Made by a program: the position numbers and the translations under genes | Notes under the pieces: generated by a model | The model's input: the letters and a program-made list of their open reading frames with translations, nothing else | Databases searched by the model: none | Told to the model about the DNA's origin: nothing | Shown here: one piece after another, positions 53,177-61,344 of the stretch | How the letters are laid out: each line of letters opens with the position of its first letter | How positions within the stretch are numbered: position 1 is the stretch's first letter | NCBI GenBank assembly: GCA_963795835.1 | Contig: CAWCJC010000002.1 | Coordinates: 322,322 to 386,321, forward strand | Direction of reading: 5' to 3' | Length of the DNA: 64,000 nucleotides | Origin: JALYXI01 sp963795835 | GTDB lineage: Bacteria; Acidobacteriota; Terriglobia; Bryobacterales; Bryobacteraceae

Positions 53177-54023
53177 GTTGCGTCTTCAACTCCTGCCGCA
53201 ATACCTCACCAAACTGCGCCATCCCCAGCGACCCGTTGTAATGCTTTCCATTGACGAACACCGTAGGGGTTCCTTCCACGCCCACTGCTTCGCCCTGGTC
53301 CAGATCGCGCGCAACTTGCTCTTTCGTCTTTGCGGAATCCATATCGGCCGTGAACTTGGCCATGTCGCAGCCAATCTCTTTCGCCCAGGCAAGCAAGTTC
53401 TCGCGCGTCAGCTTCGTGTGATTGGCAAACATCCGGTCATGGAGCGGCCAGAACTTACCCTGAGCGTGAGCCGCCAGCGCAGCCTGCGCCGCAAGCGTGG
53501 CCTGTGGATGAATCTGGGAGAGCGGGAACTGTTTGAAGATCAGCTTGACGTCATTCGGAAATGCCTTCTGAACAGCTTCCAATTCCAGAACGGCCTGGGA
53601 GCAATAGGGGCATTGAAAGTCAGAAAACTCAACCAGCGTGATGCGCGCGTTTGCAGGACCCTTAACAGGTGCGCCCGTTGTATTAAGAGTTACAGCGTCG
53701 TCCAGGATCTGCTTTCCACCCGCCGCGATGGCGGCTTTGATTTCCGCCGGCTTTTTCCCATCGTGGATACCCTGCACAATCTTGGCCGCCGCCCCCCGGC
53801 TCACCGTGCATTCCGTATCCTCCACCCGGCATTGCGCAATTTTCCGCCCGCAACCACAAGGGCAATCTTCTTCCCGCATCACTTTCAGCGCGGCCAGTTT
53901 CTGCGCGGGCGTGAGGGAAGTCATGTCTACTTTCGGCAGATCCTTCACCGCAATCCATGCGGGAGTCTGTGCTCCAAGCCAAGACGCAGAGCAAAGAATG
54001 AGAGAAAAAATTCGGGATGACAC
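53160..54023 (-). CDS. Secreted DsbA-family thioredoxin-fold protein with N-terminal CPCGC module
   Basis: The signal peptide (RIFSLILCSASWLGAQ) is followed by a small domain containing EEDCPCGCGRKIAQCRVED and then a DsbA-like domain: LVEFSDFQCPYCSQAVLELE with active-site CPYC, an inserted helical region and the cis-Pro loop GVEGTPTVFVNGK. It probably oxidises or isomerises disulfides of exported proteins. GTG 54023 fits the signal peptide; ATG 54068 would add 15 residues. The CPCGC part resembles the cysteine motif of CcmH-like proteins, but this is only a motif-level comparison. Confidence 0.83.
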   Translation of the reverse strand: MSSRIFSLILCSASWLGAQTPAWIAVKDLPKVDMTSLTPAQKLAALKVMREEDCPCGCGRKIAQCRVEDTECTVSRGAAAKIVQGIHDGKKPAEIKAAIAAGGKQILDDAVTLNTTGAPVKGPANARITLVEFSDFQCPYCSQAVLELEAVQKAFPNDVKLIFKQFPLSQIHPQATLAAQAALAAHAQGKFWPLHDRMFANHTKLTRENLLAWAKEIGCDMAKFTADMDSAKTKEQVARDLDQGEAVGVEGTPTVFVNGKHYNGSLGMAQFGEVLRQELKTQRAGHS

Positions 54024-54100
54024 TAACTCCAATAGACCACTTTTTCGCCCTCTATAGGTTAGGAACATTGCAATTAGATATAATCTCAGGACCTCATTCA

Positions 54101-57100
54101 GTGCGCCTCTTCTTGGTTTTACTTACCACGGCTTTGCTTGGGAGGGCAGAGTCGATTTCGGGTACGAAAATTGTTCCTGGCGGCGCTGCTTCTCCTGTCG
54201 GCATCGTTTCGATTGATGGCAACCAGAGTTTCGGATCGCAGAACCCGGCATTTCAGACACCCATCTTCCCCGGGATTCACACCATATCTTCAAACGCTCC
54301 TTACGGCTATCTTATTTCGTACTCCGTGTGCGTAAATTGCACCGTTCACCTGGCGGCCAGCTACATCAACGGCACTTCTTTTTCGGTAGCCGTGCCGATC
54401 GGGGGTTCGGTTGATGTCTCCTGGCTTTATGCCCCGCAAACAGGCATCTTGCAGGGTTCAAGGGTCTTTTCAGACGGCTCTGCATTTACCGCGGCGTCCC
54501 TTCTTTTGGACACTGCTCTCACCATACCGGCTGGAGCATCGACATTCACCAGCGTAGGTTCGGCAGATACCCATACTGTAACTTCCACCATCCCCGCTGG
54601 TTTCTCCGTCGCCTATTCGCTCTGTACCAATTGCACGCAGCATCCGGCGGCGTCCTTTGTAACCGGCTCATCCGCCACAATCCTCATTCCTCCCAACGGC
54701 TTCATCGATGTACAGTTCCAATACACGGCTACTGTGGGTATTCCTGTCCTGACTACGGCCAGTCCGCGTATGAATCAGGTAATTACCGGCATGGCTACCT
54801 TCTCTGTAACCGGGCCTAATCTTTCGAAGACAGCGTCAGTGGAGTATACCCTCGGTGCTTACCGCATCGGGTTAGTGGCCGCACAGAATGCCAACCCTAA
54901 CTTTCAGGTCACCTGGAACTCCGCCCTCGCCGCGGACGGCAACAGCCAAGTGGAAGTAACCGCGCGCGATTACCTGGATAACATCATCTTTCAGGACATC
55001 CGCCCCATCACTTTGAGTAACTTCGGTAATTCGGCTGCTGCTCCCCTGGCCCCCGCGTTAACGGGACAGGTTCCCTTAGTTCTTTCCGCTTACGACAAGA
55101 CGCATTTCCCTGCTTACTGGCAGATTTTCCTTGACGGCGAAATCTTACCTGGCGTGAGCGGCCTGCTGTTTTCGGATCAGGACGGAGTGCATTCAAACAG
55201 CCGCGCCACCACGCTCGATACCACGCTCTATCCGAACGGCAGGCATGAGTTTCACTTCGCTCTTCATTCGAACGATTACCCCGCGCCCGCTGGCGGCAGT
55301 TCCGGCCTCGACTTCCGGGGCATGGTGACGCAGAACGTCAATATCAACAACGGACGTGCGTTGATGGAGATCCTGCCGAATTACCTCTTCGTGTACACTC
55401 CCGTCTCCACCGGTGTGCAACTTACTTGCGCCCGCGCTTACACCGATGGCTACCGTGATTCCTGTTCCGCTCCCGCTTATTCAGTGGCCCCCGAAACCAG
55501 TTCCCCCGGAGTTCACGTCAGCGCCTCCGGCCTGATATTCGCTTCCCAGGAAGGCTATGGAGATATCCTCGTTGCCGATTCCGGGAAAACCGCCATGGTT
55601 CATGTCTGGGTACGAAATACTCCCGGGCTTCCCCAGTTCCAGGACTCCGGGAAGATGGGGACCACCTATGTTCCCGGTAAGTCGCTCTTTGTGGTGGCAC
55701 CATTCCAACTAACTCCTGGTCTCCTCATTTCGGATCCTCAGCTGACCGCCGAGACGAAGCGCGCCGGCATCAACACCCTGAATCAGGGCATGTTCCAGGA
55801 AACCAGCGACATCACCACGCCGTTTGCCACCTGGAAACAAAATTTTGATGTCGCCGCGTTTGCCTCGTCGTACGCGTGGTCCGCAGCGAATGGATTCCGC
55901 GTTCTAGGGTCGGGCGACGATATCGTCCGGCGTCCTGGATTTGAAGGAATGTGGATCTCCACCTGGCCCAGCGCTCCCCAAGCCGTGCAATACGCCATGC
56001 AGACCTTTGCACAAAGCGGCGCGGGCCTTGCAGTCGACGTGATCGATGAGTCCAGTTTGTTTTGGGGATCAAACCCCTCACCCGTAGGCTTGATCGGCAG
56101 CGCGCACTCGTTCCAATCAGCGGCCTGCTCCGGCGCGCAGTGTAGTTTCCAGTGGCCCTCGCTGCTCGGCCCGTCCGAGTCTTTATTTCACGATGCCCTA
56201 AGCGCCGGCCGTACTTTCGTGTTGGGCGGCTCTTCAGCCTTAGCCACACCGCCTGGCCGTGCCGCGACCATCACCGGCATTACCGGTTCCACCGTCAACG
56301 TCACTCTGCCGAATTCGCTGGCAGGAGCCCAAACCTTCACGTCGGCGACTGCCCCAAGCCTGGACTTTCTCTGGTTTTCCGGCCTAACCTCCTGCCCGGG
56401 TAGCAACAACGCCATGTGCAACCCGCCGCTCGCAAACTCGCTTCTCACCGATATCGCGTCCTGGCTCAGAACCGCCTCCGCCACGGTTCCCATCAGTTGG
56501 CCACCTTTGGGCACCGCTCCTCCTTCTGTCCAGGGCAACTGGATGAAAGCAGGCGGCATCAGCGATTACGCCTCGCACTATTGGGACAGCACTCAGCAGC
56601 GCCGCACCTACATCTTCGGCATGGGGGCGCGCGAAACCCAAAGCTCCATGCTTGCCGCGTTCCTCTCCCGACAATCCCTGGTCAACATAAACCGCCCGCA
56701 ATTGCTGGAGCAAAGCATGGCGGGAATCGATTACCTGAAGTTTTCCCCCTCGGGTGTCGCCGCCTATACGCCGCCCAAGGACCAGCTGGTCCATGTCGGC
56801 GAGACACCCCGAGCGGTTGTAAGCGGGATCATGACGGCCGCCGCGGCTGGAACGGCCGGCGTCAAAGTTTATAAGTTCGACGAATCCTTTCTTGCGCGTT
56901 CCAACGATACAGGCACAGGCATTGAGGTGGAATCCGATGGGGGCCCCTCCACCGGAGAAATCCTGAATTGGCGAGCTATGGGGTTCGCCGCTGCCACGCT
57001 TACGAAATCGCTTCAGGAATTTGTCTTGGGCCAGCCGGTAAACAGCCCTTATCTTGGACGGAACATCGTCACCGGCGCCCGCCTGGGAACGAACGGCAAT

Positions 57101-57592
57101 CTTCTCTTCGTCGTAAACACCTGGGACAGTTCCAGGAACATACCGGTAAACCTGTCCGCATACCGGACCGGCAACAGTGTTCTGCGGTACCGCGTTACCG
57201 ATACAGGGATCAAACTCTCAAGCTTGGGCGACGTTACTACCGACGCGCCAACTCTTGCGGCCGGGGAGAGTGCCCTTTACTTGTTCCCCAAGACCACAAC
57301 AGTAACCGGAATTGATACGGTGAACTTCCAGCCCGATACCGCGGGTACCCGCGCCATTCTTCGCACCAATTATCTGTATAGCCAGAACACAGCGGGTTTT
57401 GGCGATTCCGTAGATTGTTCTTCAGGCTGTTCGGTAACTGTGGACCGCAAGTTAGGGGACGCGTTTTATACCTATGCCATCCTCGATTCCTCCGGCGCCG
57501 AACAGTGCCGCGCGCTTCCCCAGTTGGTGCCCATGGGGAGATCCGTGACGCTAGCTACAGGCGCGCTCTCCCGCAACCCCGTTTGCCAGTAG
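54101..57592 (+). CDS. Very large secreted protein of unknown function with duplicated N-terminal domains
   Basis: GTG 54101 opens a signal peptide (RLFLVLLTTALLGRA) and a 1163-residue exported protein. Two homologous units near residues 55-125 and 140-215 share YSxCxNCTxHxAASxxxGxS and a beta-strand ending in VxxxxxYA. Ig-like segments follow, then a C-terminal half (after about 520) with aromatic/Gly-rich enzyme-like motifs (ISTWPSAPQAVQYAM, GGISDYASHYWDSTQQ, VHVGETPRAVVSGIM) that could form a glycosidase-like barrel, and a final beta domain with two CSSGC cysteines. A TATAAT lies at 54079-54084. No family is recognised. Confidence 0.8.
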   Translation: MRLFLVLLTTALLGRAESISGTKIVPGGAASPVGIVSIDGNQSFGSQNPAFQTPIFPGIHTISSNAPYGYLISYSVCVNCTVHLAASYINGTSFSVAVPIGGSVDVSWLYAPQTGILQGSRVFSDGSAFTAASLLLDTALTIPAGASTFTSVGSADTHTVTSTIPAGFSVAYSLCTNCTQHPAASFVTGSSATILIPPNGFIDVQFQYTATVGIPVLTTASPRMNQVITGMATFSVTGPNLSKTASVEYTLGAYRIGLVAAQNANPNFQVTWNSALAADGNSQVEVTARDYLDNIIFQDIRPITLSNFGNSAAAPLAPALTGQVPLVLSAYDKTHFPAYWQIFLDGEILPGVSGLLFSDQDGVHSNSRATTLDTTLYPNGRHEFHFALHSNDYPAPAGGSSGLDFRGMVTQNVNINNGRALMEILPNYLFVYTPVSTGVQLTCARAYTDGYRDSCSAPAYSVAPETSSPGVHVSASGLIFASQEGYGDILVADSGKTAMVHVWVRNTPGLPQFQDSGKMGTTYVPGKSLFVVAPFQLTPGLLISDPQLTAETKRAGINTLNQGMFQETSDITTPFATWKQNFDVAAFASSYAWSAANGFRVLGSGDDIVRRPGFEGMWISTWPSAPQAVQYAMQTFAQSGAGLAVDVIDESSLFWGSNPSPVGLIGSAHSFQSAACSGAQCSFQWPSLLGPSESLFHDALSAGRTFVLGGSSALATPPGRAATITGITGSTVNVTLPNSLAGAQTFTSATAPSLDFLWFSGLTSCPGSNNAMCNPPLANSLLTDIASWLRTASATVPISWPPLGTAPPSVQGNWMKAGGISDYASHYWDSTQQRRTYIFGMGARETQSSMLAAFLSRQSLVNINRPQLLEQSMAGIDYLKFSPSGVAAYTPPKDQLVHVGETPRAVVSGIMTAAAAGTAGVKVYKFDESFLARSNDTGTGIEVESDGGPSTGEILNWRAMGFAAATLTKSLQEFVLGQPVNSPYLGRNIVTGARLGTNGNLLFVVNTWDSSRNIPVNLSAYRTGNSVLRYRVTDTGIKLSSLGDVTTDAPTLAAGESALYLFPKTTTVTGIDTVNFQPDTAGTRAILRTNYLYSQNTAGFGDSVDCSSGCSVTVDRKLGDAFYTYAILDSSGAEQCRALPQLVPMGRSVTLATGALSRNPVCQ

Positions 57593-57605
57593 GATATTAG
57601 GCAGC

Positions 57606-58427
57606 ATGCGCCGAGCCTTTCTTGTTGCCTTATTGCTCACTCCCTCCGGTCTGTTCGGACAAACGCCGAACCACGATCTTGGCTTCCAGGACACGCCCAT
57701 GCTGCCCGGGCTTCCGTATCACGTCCACGATTCGGCCCGCCCGCATCCCCCGGTTGTCACGCCCGCCCCGAATCTGGGCGGCGCGCCTTCCGACGCCCTC
57801 GTTCTTTTCGACGGCCGCGATCTCTCGAATTGGACCGGCCACGCCAGTTCCATCACGAAAGCCGGCGACCCGGCCAAAGTAGAGTGGAAACTCGAGAATG
57901 GGTATGTCGAGATCGTTCCACACACCGGCGACCTGGCAACGAAAGAAAAGTTCGGGGATTGCCAGCTGCACATCGAATGGGCCGCGCCCGCCAAAGTGGA
58001 GGGCAAGAGTCAAAGCCGCGGGAATAGCGGCGTTCTGATGATGGGTCTATACGAAATTCAAGTTCTCGATTCCTACCAGAACCCGACTTACGCCGATGGC
58101 CAGGCCGGTGCGATCTACGGGCAGTGGCCGCCTTTGGTCAATGCAACCCGGCCACCGGGTGAATGGCAAACTTACGACATTGTTTTCGAAGCCCCGAAGT
58201 TTGAAGGCGCGAAACTCATCACCCCCGCTTACATTACCGTCTTCTTAAATGGCGTTTTGCTCCACAACCGAAAAGCGTCGATGGGGCCGATGGTGTACCG
58301 GCAGGTAGCCCATTATGAGCCTCAGCCCGCGGAAGGTCCGCTGGTTTTACAGAACCACAACTCACCGGACCGGTATCGCAACATCTGGATCCGGCGTATT
58401 CGGCCCTACGATCAGCCGGAACACTAA
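57606..58427 (+). CDS. DUF1080 (3-keto-disaccharide hydrolase-like) secreted protein
   Basis: The 273-residue protein has a signal peptide (RAFLVALLLTPSGLFGQ) and a DUF1080 domain: ALVLFDGRDLSNWTGHAS, WKLENGYVEIVPHTGDL, KFGDCQLHIEWAAP, SGVLMMGLYEIQVLDSY, PPGEWQTYDIVFEAP and QNHNSPDRYRNIWIRRI. The jelly-roll fold is related to concanavalin-like glucanases; some members hydrolyse 3-keto-glycosides. It follows the large secreted protein by 13 bases, suggesting co-expression in saccharide use. Confidence 0.92.
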   Translation: MRRAFLVALLLTPSGLFGQTPNHDLGFQDTPMLPGLPYHVHDSARPHPPVVTPAPNLGGAPSDALVLFDGRDLSNWTGHASSITKAGDPAKVEWKLENGYVEIVPHTGDLATKEKFGDCQLHIEWAAPAKVEGKSQSRGNSGVLMMGLYEIQVLDSYQNPTYADGQAGAIYGQWPPLVNATRPPGEWQTYDIVFEAPKFEGAKLITPAYITVFLNGVLLHNRKASMGPMVYRQVAHYEPQPAEGPLVLQNHNSPDRYRNIWIRRIRPYDQPEH

Positions 58428-58430
58428 CCT

Positions 58431-58997
58431 TCAGGCCGCCAGCGGCAGACGCTGTTTTTTCAGGACTCGGAGAATCCGCCGGAAGCCGCTTTGGAAATCG
58501 GGAAAAAGATCCACATACTGCACCACCCGGCTTATCTGGTGAGGCACCGGGCAACCATCCAGGCGCACCGGAACCAGAAAAATCCTATCGAGCGGAACCC
58601 GGGACGCGCAATCCAGCGCATACCGGATTTCGGCCTGAAAACCGCCTTTCTTCCGGACTGAATAAGAGGAGAAGCAAAGCACCACGAAGTCCGCGGTTTC
58701 TAAAGCGTCCTGGATTGCCCTCGGCCAATTCTGCCCCGGCAGGAGCTTTCGCCGGTCCAGCCAGGGTTCAAAGCCGGCGCCCAGAAATGAATCATAAAGC
58801 CGCTCCGCGATGTCGGCGTCTTCATGAACATAGGCGATGAAGACTGTCGGCCTTGTATTACCCTCGAAGACGAACCCCGTTCTCCCATCCGGCCTGAACG
58901 TCCCTAAGCCGTCGATCTCAATGGAGGAACCGCTTTCTAAAGCTTCACGAATCACCCGGGCAACCAGTCGCGGAGAAGCCCTAGTCCCCCTTGTCAT
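58431..58997 (-). CDS. HU-like / TIR-domain fusion protein
   Basis: Residues about 8-46 (PRLVARVIREALESGSSIEI then DGLGTFRPDGR) match the dimer helix and GFGTF turn of HU/IHF proteins but lack the DNA-binding arm. Residues about 50-178 form a TIR domain: TVFIAYVHEDADIAERLYDS, FEPWLDRRKLLPGQNWPRAI, DFVVLCFSSYSVRKKGGFQA with Glu123 at the position of the catalytic Glu of TIR NADases, and VQYVDL. It is 188 residues and overlaps the upstream HU-like gene by 17 bases. Bacterial TIR domains usually act as NAD+-consuming effectors; a defence or stress role is inferred. Confidence 0.85.
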   Translation of the reverse strand: MTRGTRASPRLVARVIREALESGSSIEIDGLGTFRPDGRTGFVFEGNTRPTVFIAYVHEDADIAERLYDSFLGAGFEPWLDRRKLLPGQNWPRAIQDALETADFVVLCFSSYSVRKKGGFQAEIRYALDCASRVPLDRIFLVPVRLDGCPVPHQISRVVQYVDLFPDFQSGFRRILRVLKKQRLPLAA

Positions 58998-59202
58998 TGC
59001 GCCCCTTTCCAGATTTGGGATCGAACTCGAACTGCCAGGTTACGCCGGGTTGAAACTGGCCCAAACCCGGTAAGGACGCCGGCTTGCCCTTCCGAAGGTT
59101 CGTGACGATCTTATGAACAACCTGATCCAATTGGTCCGCCGCTTCGGCCCGCGTGACTCCGGATCGTCGGGCCAGTTTGCTGGCAAATTGAGTCTTTCGC
59201 AT
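58981..59202 (-). CDS. Shortened HU-like protein, operon partner of the HU-TIR fusion
   Basis: From ATG 59202 the 73-residue protein reads RKTQFASKLARRSGVTRAEA, LDQVVHKIVTNLRKG and PGLGQFQPG, which follows the helix-helix-GFGxF order of HU but ends soon after, without the basic beta-arm. The tail is Lys/Asp-rich (DPKSGKGRNDKGD). It overlaps the TIR fusion gene, so both are translated from one message. The chromosome-type HU at 16735 keeps the full arm, so this is a specialised paralog. Confidence 0.78.
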   Translation of the reverse strand: MRKTQFASKLARRSGVTRAEAADQLDQVVHKIVTNLRKGKPASLPGLGQFQPGVTWQFEFDPKSGKGRNDKGD

Positions 59203-59430
59203 CCGGTCCGAAGCTATCAGAGAGGTTCCTCGAGATCCGTTAATTATTTTCCAAGTCGTTATAAAGAGGCACCTTAGCGTATTGGTCTTCACGTGACTGG
59301 ACTTCTTAGCACCAGATTAAGTCAATTTAATTCCTCGTATAGAAACAATTCATGAATCCTTCGCTATGATACAGCCTGAGACGAGTAGCCCTCGTTACAA
59401 GTTGTTAAATCCCAAGGAGAAATCACACAA
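59203..59430. other. AT-richer divergent intergenic region
   Basis: This 228-base gap separates the HU/TIR operon (minus) from a small exported protein gene (plus). It is visibly richer in A/T than the flanks. A TATAAC -10-like box on the minus strand (59263-59258) could serve the HU/TIR operon and a TATGAT near 59361-59366 on the plus strand could serve the small gene. No ORF is supported. Confidence 0.4.
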
Positions 59431-59605
59431 ATGAAAAAGTTGATGGTTCTGGCCCTCGGCCTCGGTATCGGACTCGGTTCCTTCTCGTTCGCGCAGGACA
59501 AGATGGACGACAAGAAGATGGACGATAAGCAAGATGGACAAGAAGAAAATGAAGAAAAAGAAGAAGATGGACGATAGCAAGACCACCACTCCTCCTGCCA
59601 AGTAG
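59431..59605 (+). CDS. Small exported Lys/Met/Asp-repeat protein (frameshifted)
   Basis: Behind an AAGGAG site the ATG at 59431 opens a signal peptide (VLALGLGIGLGSFSFAQ), followed by DKMDDKKMDDK repeats. A surplus base near 59531 breaks the frame; removing it extends the same theme (KMDKKKMKKKKKMDDSK) to TTTPPAK and a TAG at 59603-59605, about 57 residues. The repeat style resembles the MxKDx-type small secreted proteins. Function is unknown. Confidence 0.65.
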
Positions 59606-59625
59606 TTTATTGCCTCCGGGCAAAT

Positions 59626-59676
59626 AAAAGCCGCGCGAGTGCCCCAGTTTTTCAGGGGTAACGCGCGGCTTTTTTA
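59626..59676 (+). terminator. Strong, possibly bidirectional terminator
   Basis: A 12-base stem (AAAAGCCGCGCG pairing with CGCGCGGCTTTT) encloses an inner CCCC/GGGG hairpin and is followed by a T run; the A-rich left arm would give a T run on the other strand too. It closes the small exported-protein gene and insulates the Rrf2-cysK operon. Confidence 0.85.
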
Positions 59677-59753
59677 TTGCTTTTTTTGCGGAATTTGTCT
59701 TTTCCTGCCGCTTTGTCCATAATCTCTAGTAGGGTATAGCGGTTTTCAAAGCC

Positions 59754-60206
59754 ATGCATTTTTCCGTCAAGGGAGAGTACGCCGTCAAAGCAATTTTCGA
59801 TTTGGCTTCGCAGCCGATGGGCGAACCGATCAAGATTGCCGATATCGCCCGCCGCCAGCAGATTCCCCAGAAGTTTCTCGAGTTGATTCTGGCCAGTTTG
59901 AAACAAGCGGGATTTGTGGAGTCGAAACGAGGCGCGGAAGGTGGTTATCTTCTGGCCCGTCCTGCCGACACCATTACTGTAGGCGGCGTCCTCCGCTTCG
60001 TCGATGGCCGGCAAAATGAAAAAGAACAGATCCGCAGGCCCGTTGACTCGCCTTTCGGAGACCTTTGGCAAAGAGTGGAGCAGGCCATTTCGCGCGAACT
60101 CGATACCGTGAATTTCGCTACCATTTGCCGCGACTGGTCTGAGAAACGTGCCCGTTTTGTACCGAATTGGGAGATTTATAAATGGTTTACGCAGATAATT
60201 CCTTAA
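59754..60206 (+). CDS. Rrf2-family regulator, CymR-like
   Basis: A 150-residue winged-helix protein starting MHFSVKGEYAVKAIFDLASQ, with IADIARRQQIPQKFLELILA, RGAEGGYLLARPADTITVGGVLR, the core of Rrf2/CymR/IscR regulators. It lacks the three-cysteine Fe-S cluster motif of IscR/NsrR; only one Cys is seen (FATICRDW). Since its end overlaps cysK by 25 bases, it likely senses cysteine status through cysK as CymR does (inferred). Confidence 0.9.
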   Translation: MHFSVKGEYAVKAIFDLASQPMGEPIKIADIARRQQIPQKFLELILASLKQAGFVESKRGAEGGYLLARPADTITVGGVLRFVDGRQNEKEQIRRPVDSPFGDLWQRVEQAISRELDTVNFATICRDWSEKRARFVPNWEIYKWFTQIIP

Positions 60207-61138
60207 GTATTGGCAAGACTCCGCTCGTTAAGCTGAACCGCGTGGTGGATGGGGCGGGAGCAACGGTCCTCGCAAAGATTGAAGGCCGTAACCCGGCATA
60301 CTCCGTGAAGTGCCGCATCGGCGCCGCGATGGTTTGGGATGCCGAGCAACGTGGTGTACTCAAGCCCGGCAAAGAAATTCTGGAGCCTACCAGCGGAAAT
60401 ACCGGGATTGCGCTCGCTTTCGTGGGCGCCGCCCGTGGCTACAAGGTCACCCTGACCCTGCCGGATACGATGTCAATGGAACGGCGAAAAGTTCTGAAGG
60501 TATTTGGCGCCAACGTGGTCCTCACAGAGGGCGCGAAGGGAATGAATGGTGCTATCGGGACAGCGGAGAAGATGCTGGAAGATGATCCCGGGCGCTACGT
60601 CATCCTTCAACAGTTCAAGAATCCCGCTAACCCGGAGATTCATTTCCGCACCACCGGTCCGGAAGTCTGGAAAGATACGGAAGGCAAGATTGATGTGTTC
60701 GTCAGCGGTGTCGGTACGGGCGGCACGCTCACCGGGGTGGGCCGGTATCTGAAGCACGAGAAAGGCGCGCCGGTCCAGATGGTTGCTGTAGAGCCCTCTG
60801 CCAGCCCGGTGATTACCCAGACTCTCGGAGGGGAAGCGCTGAAACCCGGGCCGCATAAAATTCAGGGAATCGGAGCGGGGTTCGTTCCTGACAATCTCGA
60901 CGTTTCGCTGATTGATCGCGTGGAGCAGGTCACAAACGAAGAGTCCATCGAGATGGCCCGCCGCCTGGCGCGGGAAGAAGGCATTCTCTGCGGGATCTCC
61001 TGTGGAGCCGCCGCCGCCGCTGCAGTCCGTCTTGCGAAACAGCCGGAATACAAAGGGAAAAATATCGTTGTAGTGCTTCCCGATGCGGGCGAGCGTTATC
61101 TCAGCAGCATCCTCTTCGAAGGGATGTTCGAAAACTGA
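60182..61138 (+). CDS. cysK: Cysteine synthase (O-acetylserine sulfhydrylase)
   Basis: A 318-residue PLP enzyme with SIGKTPLVKLNRV, the PLP-lysine motif GRNPAYSVKCRIGAAMV, the substrate loop EPTSGNTGIALAF, the cofactor phosphate loop SGVGTGGTLTGVG and GISCGAAAAAA near the end. It makes cysteine from O-acetylserine and sulfide. Co-translation with an Rrf2 regulator is a known regulatory pairing. Confidence 0.96.
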   Translation: MVYADNSLSIGKTPLVKLNRVVDGAGATVLAKIEGRNPAYSVKCRIGAAMVWDAEQRGVLKPGKEILEPTSGNTGIALAFVGAARGYKVTLTLPDTMSMERRKVLKVFGANVVLTEGAKGMNGAIGTAEKMLEDDPGRYVILQQFKNPANPEIHFRTTGPEVWKDTEGKIDVFVSGVGTGGTLTGVGRYLKHEKGAPVQMVAVEPSASPVITQTLGGEALKPGPHKIQGIGAGFVPDNLDVSLIDRVEQVTNEESIEMARRLAREEGILCGISCGAAAAAAVRLAKQPEYKGKNIVVVLPDAGERYLSSILFEGMFEN

Positions 61139-61210
61139 CGATAAGTAAAATTTTAATTCCTGAGTAACCATTGGTGGAACTTGTGTCGTCTTCTCAGCAC
61201 ATCCCCAAGA

Positions 61211-61262
61211 GAGCGGGCGCGCTCACCCCTATCAAACAATCGCGCCCGCTCGTCTTCCTCTT
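61211..61262 (+). terminator. Probable terminator after cysK
   Basis: An 11-base GC stem (GAGCGGGCGCG with CGCGCCCGCTC) with a 19-base loop is followed by a pyrimidine-rich tract (GTCTTCCTCTTTCC) rather than a pure T run. The rest of 61139-61344 holds no intact gene apart from a possible upstream extension of the next one. Confidence 0.6.
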
Positions 61263-61344
61263 TCCTCATGGCGGCCACTGCCTGGGCTGCTGACCCTTTT
61301 CGTCCCTCTATACCTGCACGGAAGACGACTTACAATGGGCCGGC

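Noticed and set aside
1..59605. Programmed +1 frameshifting in many genes
   Set aside because: The breaks occur in unrelated genes without common slippery sites or stop-codon contexts and are best explained by single surplus bases from sequencing.
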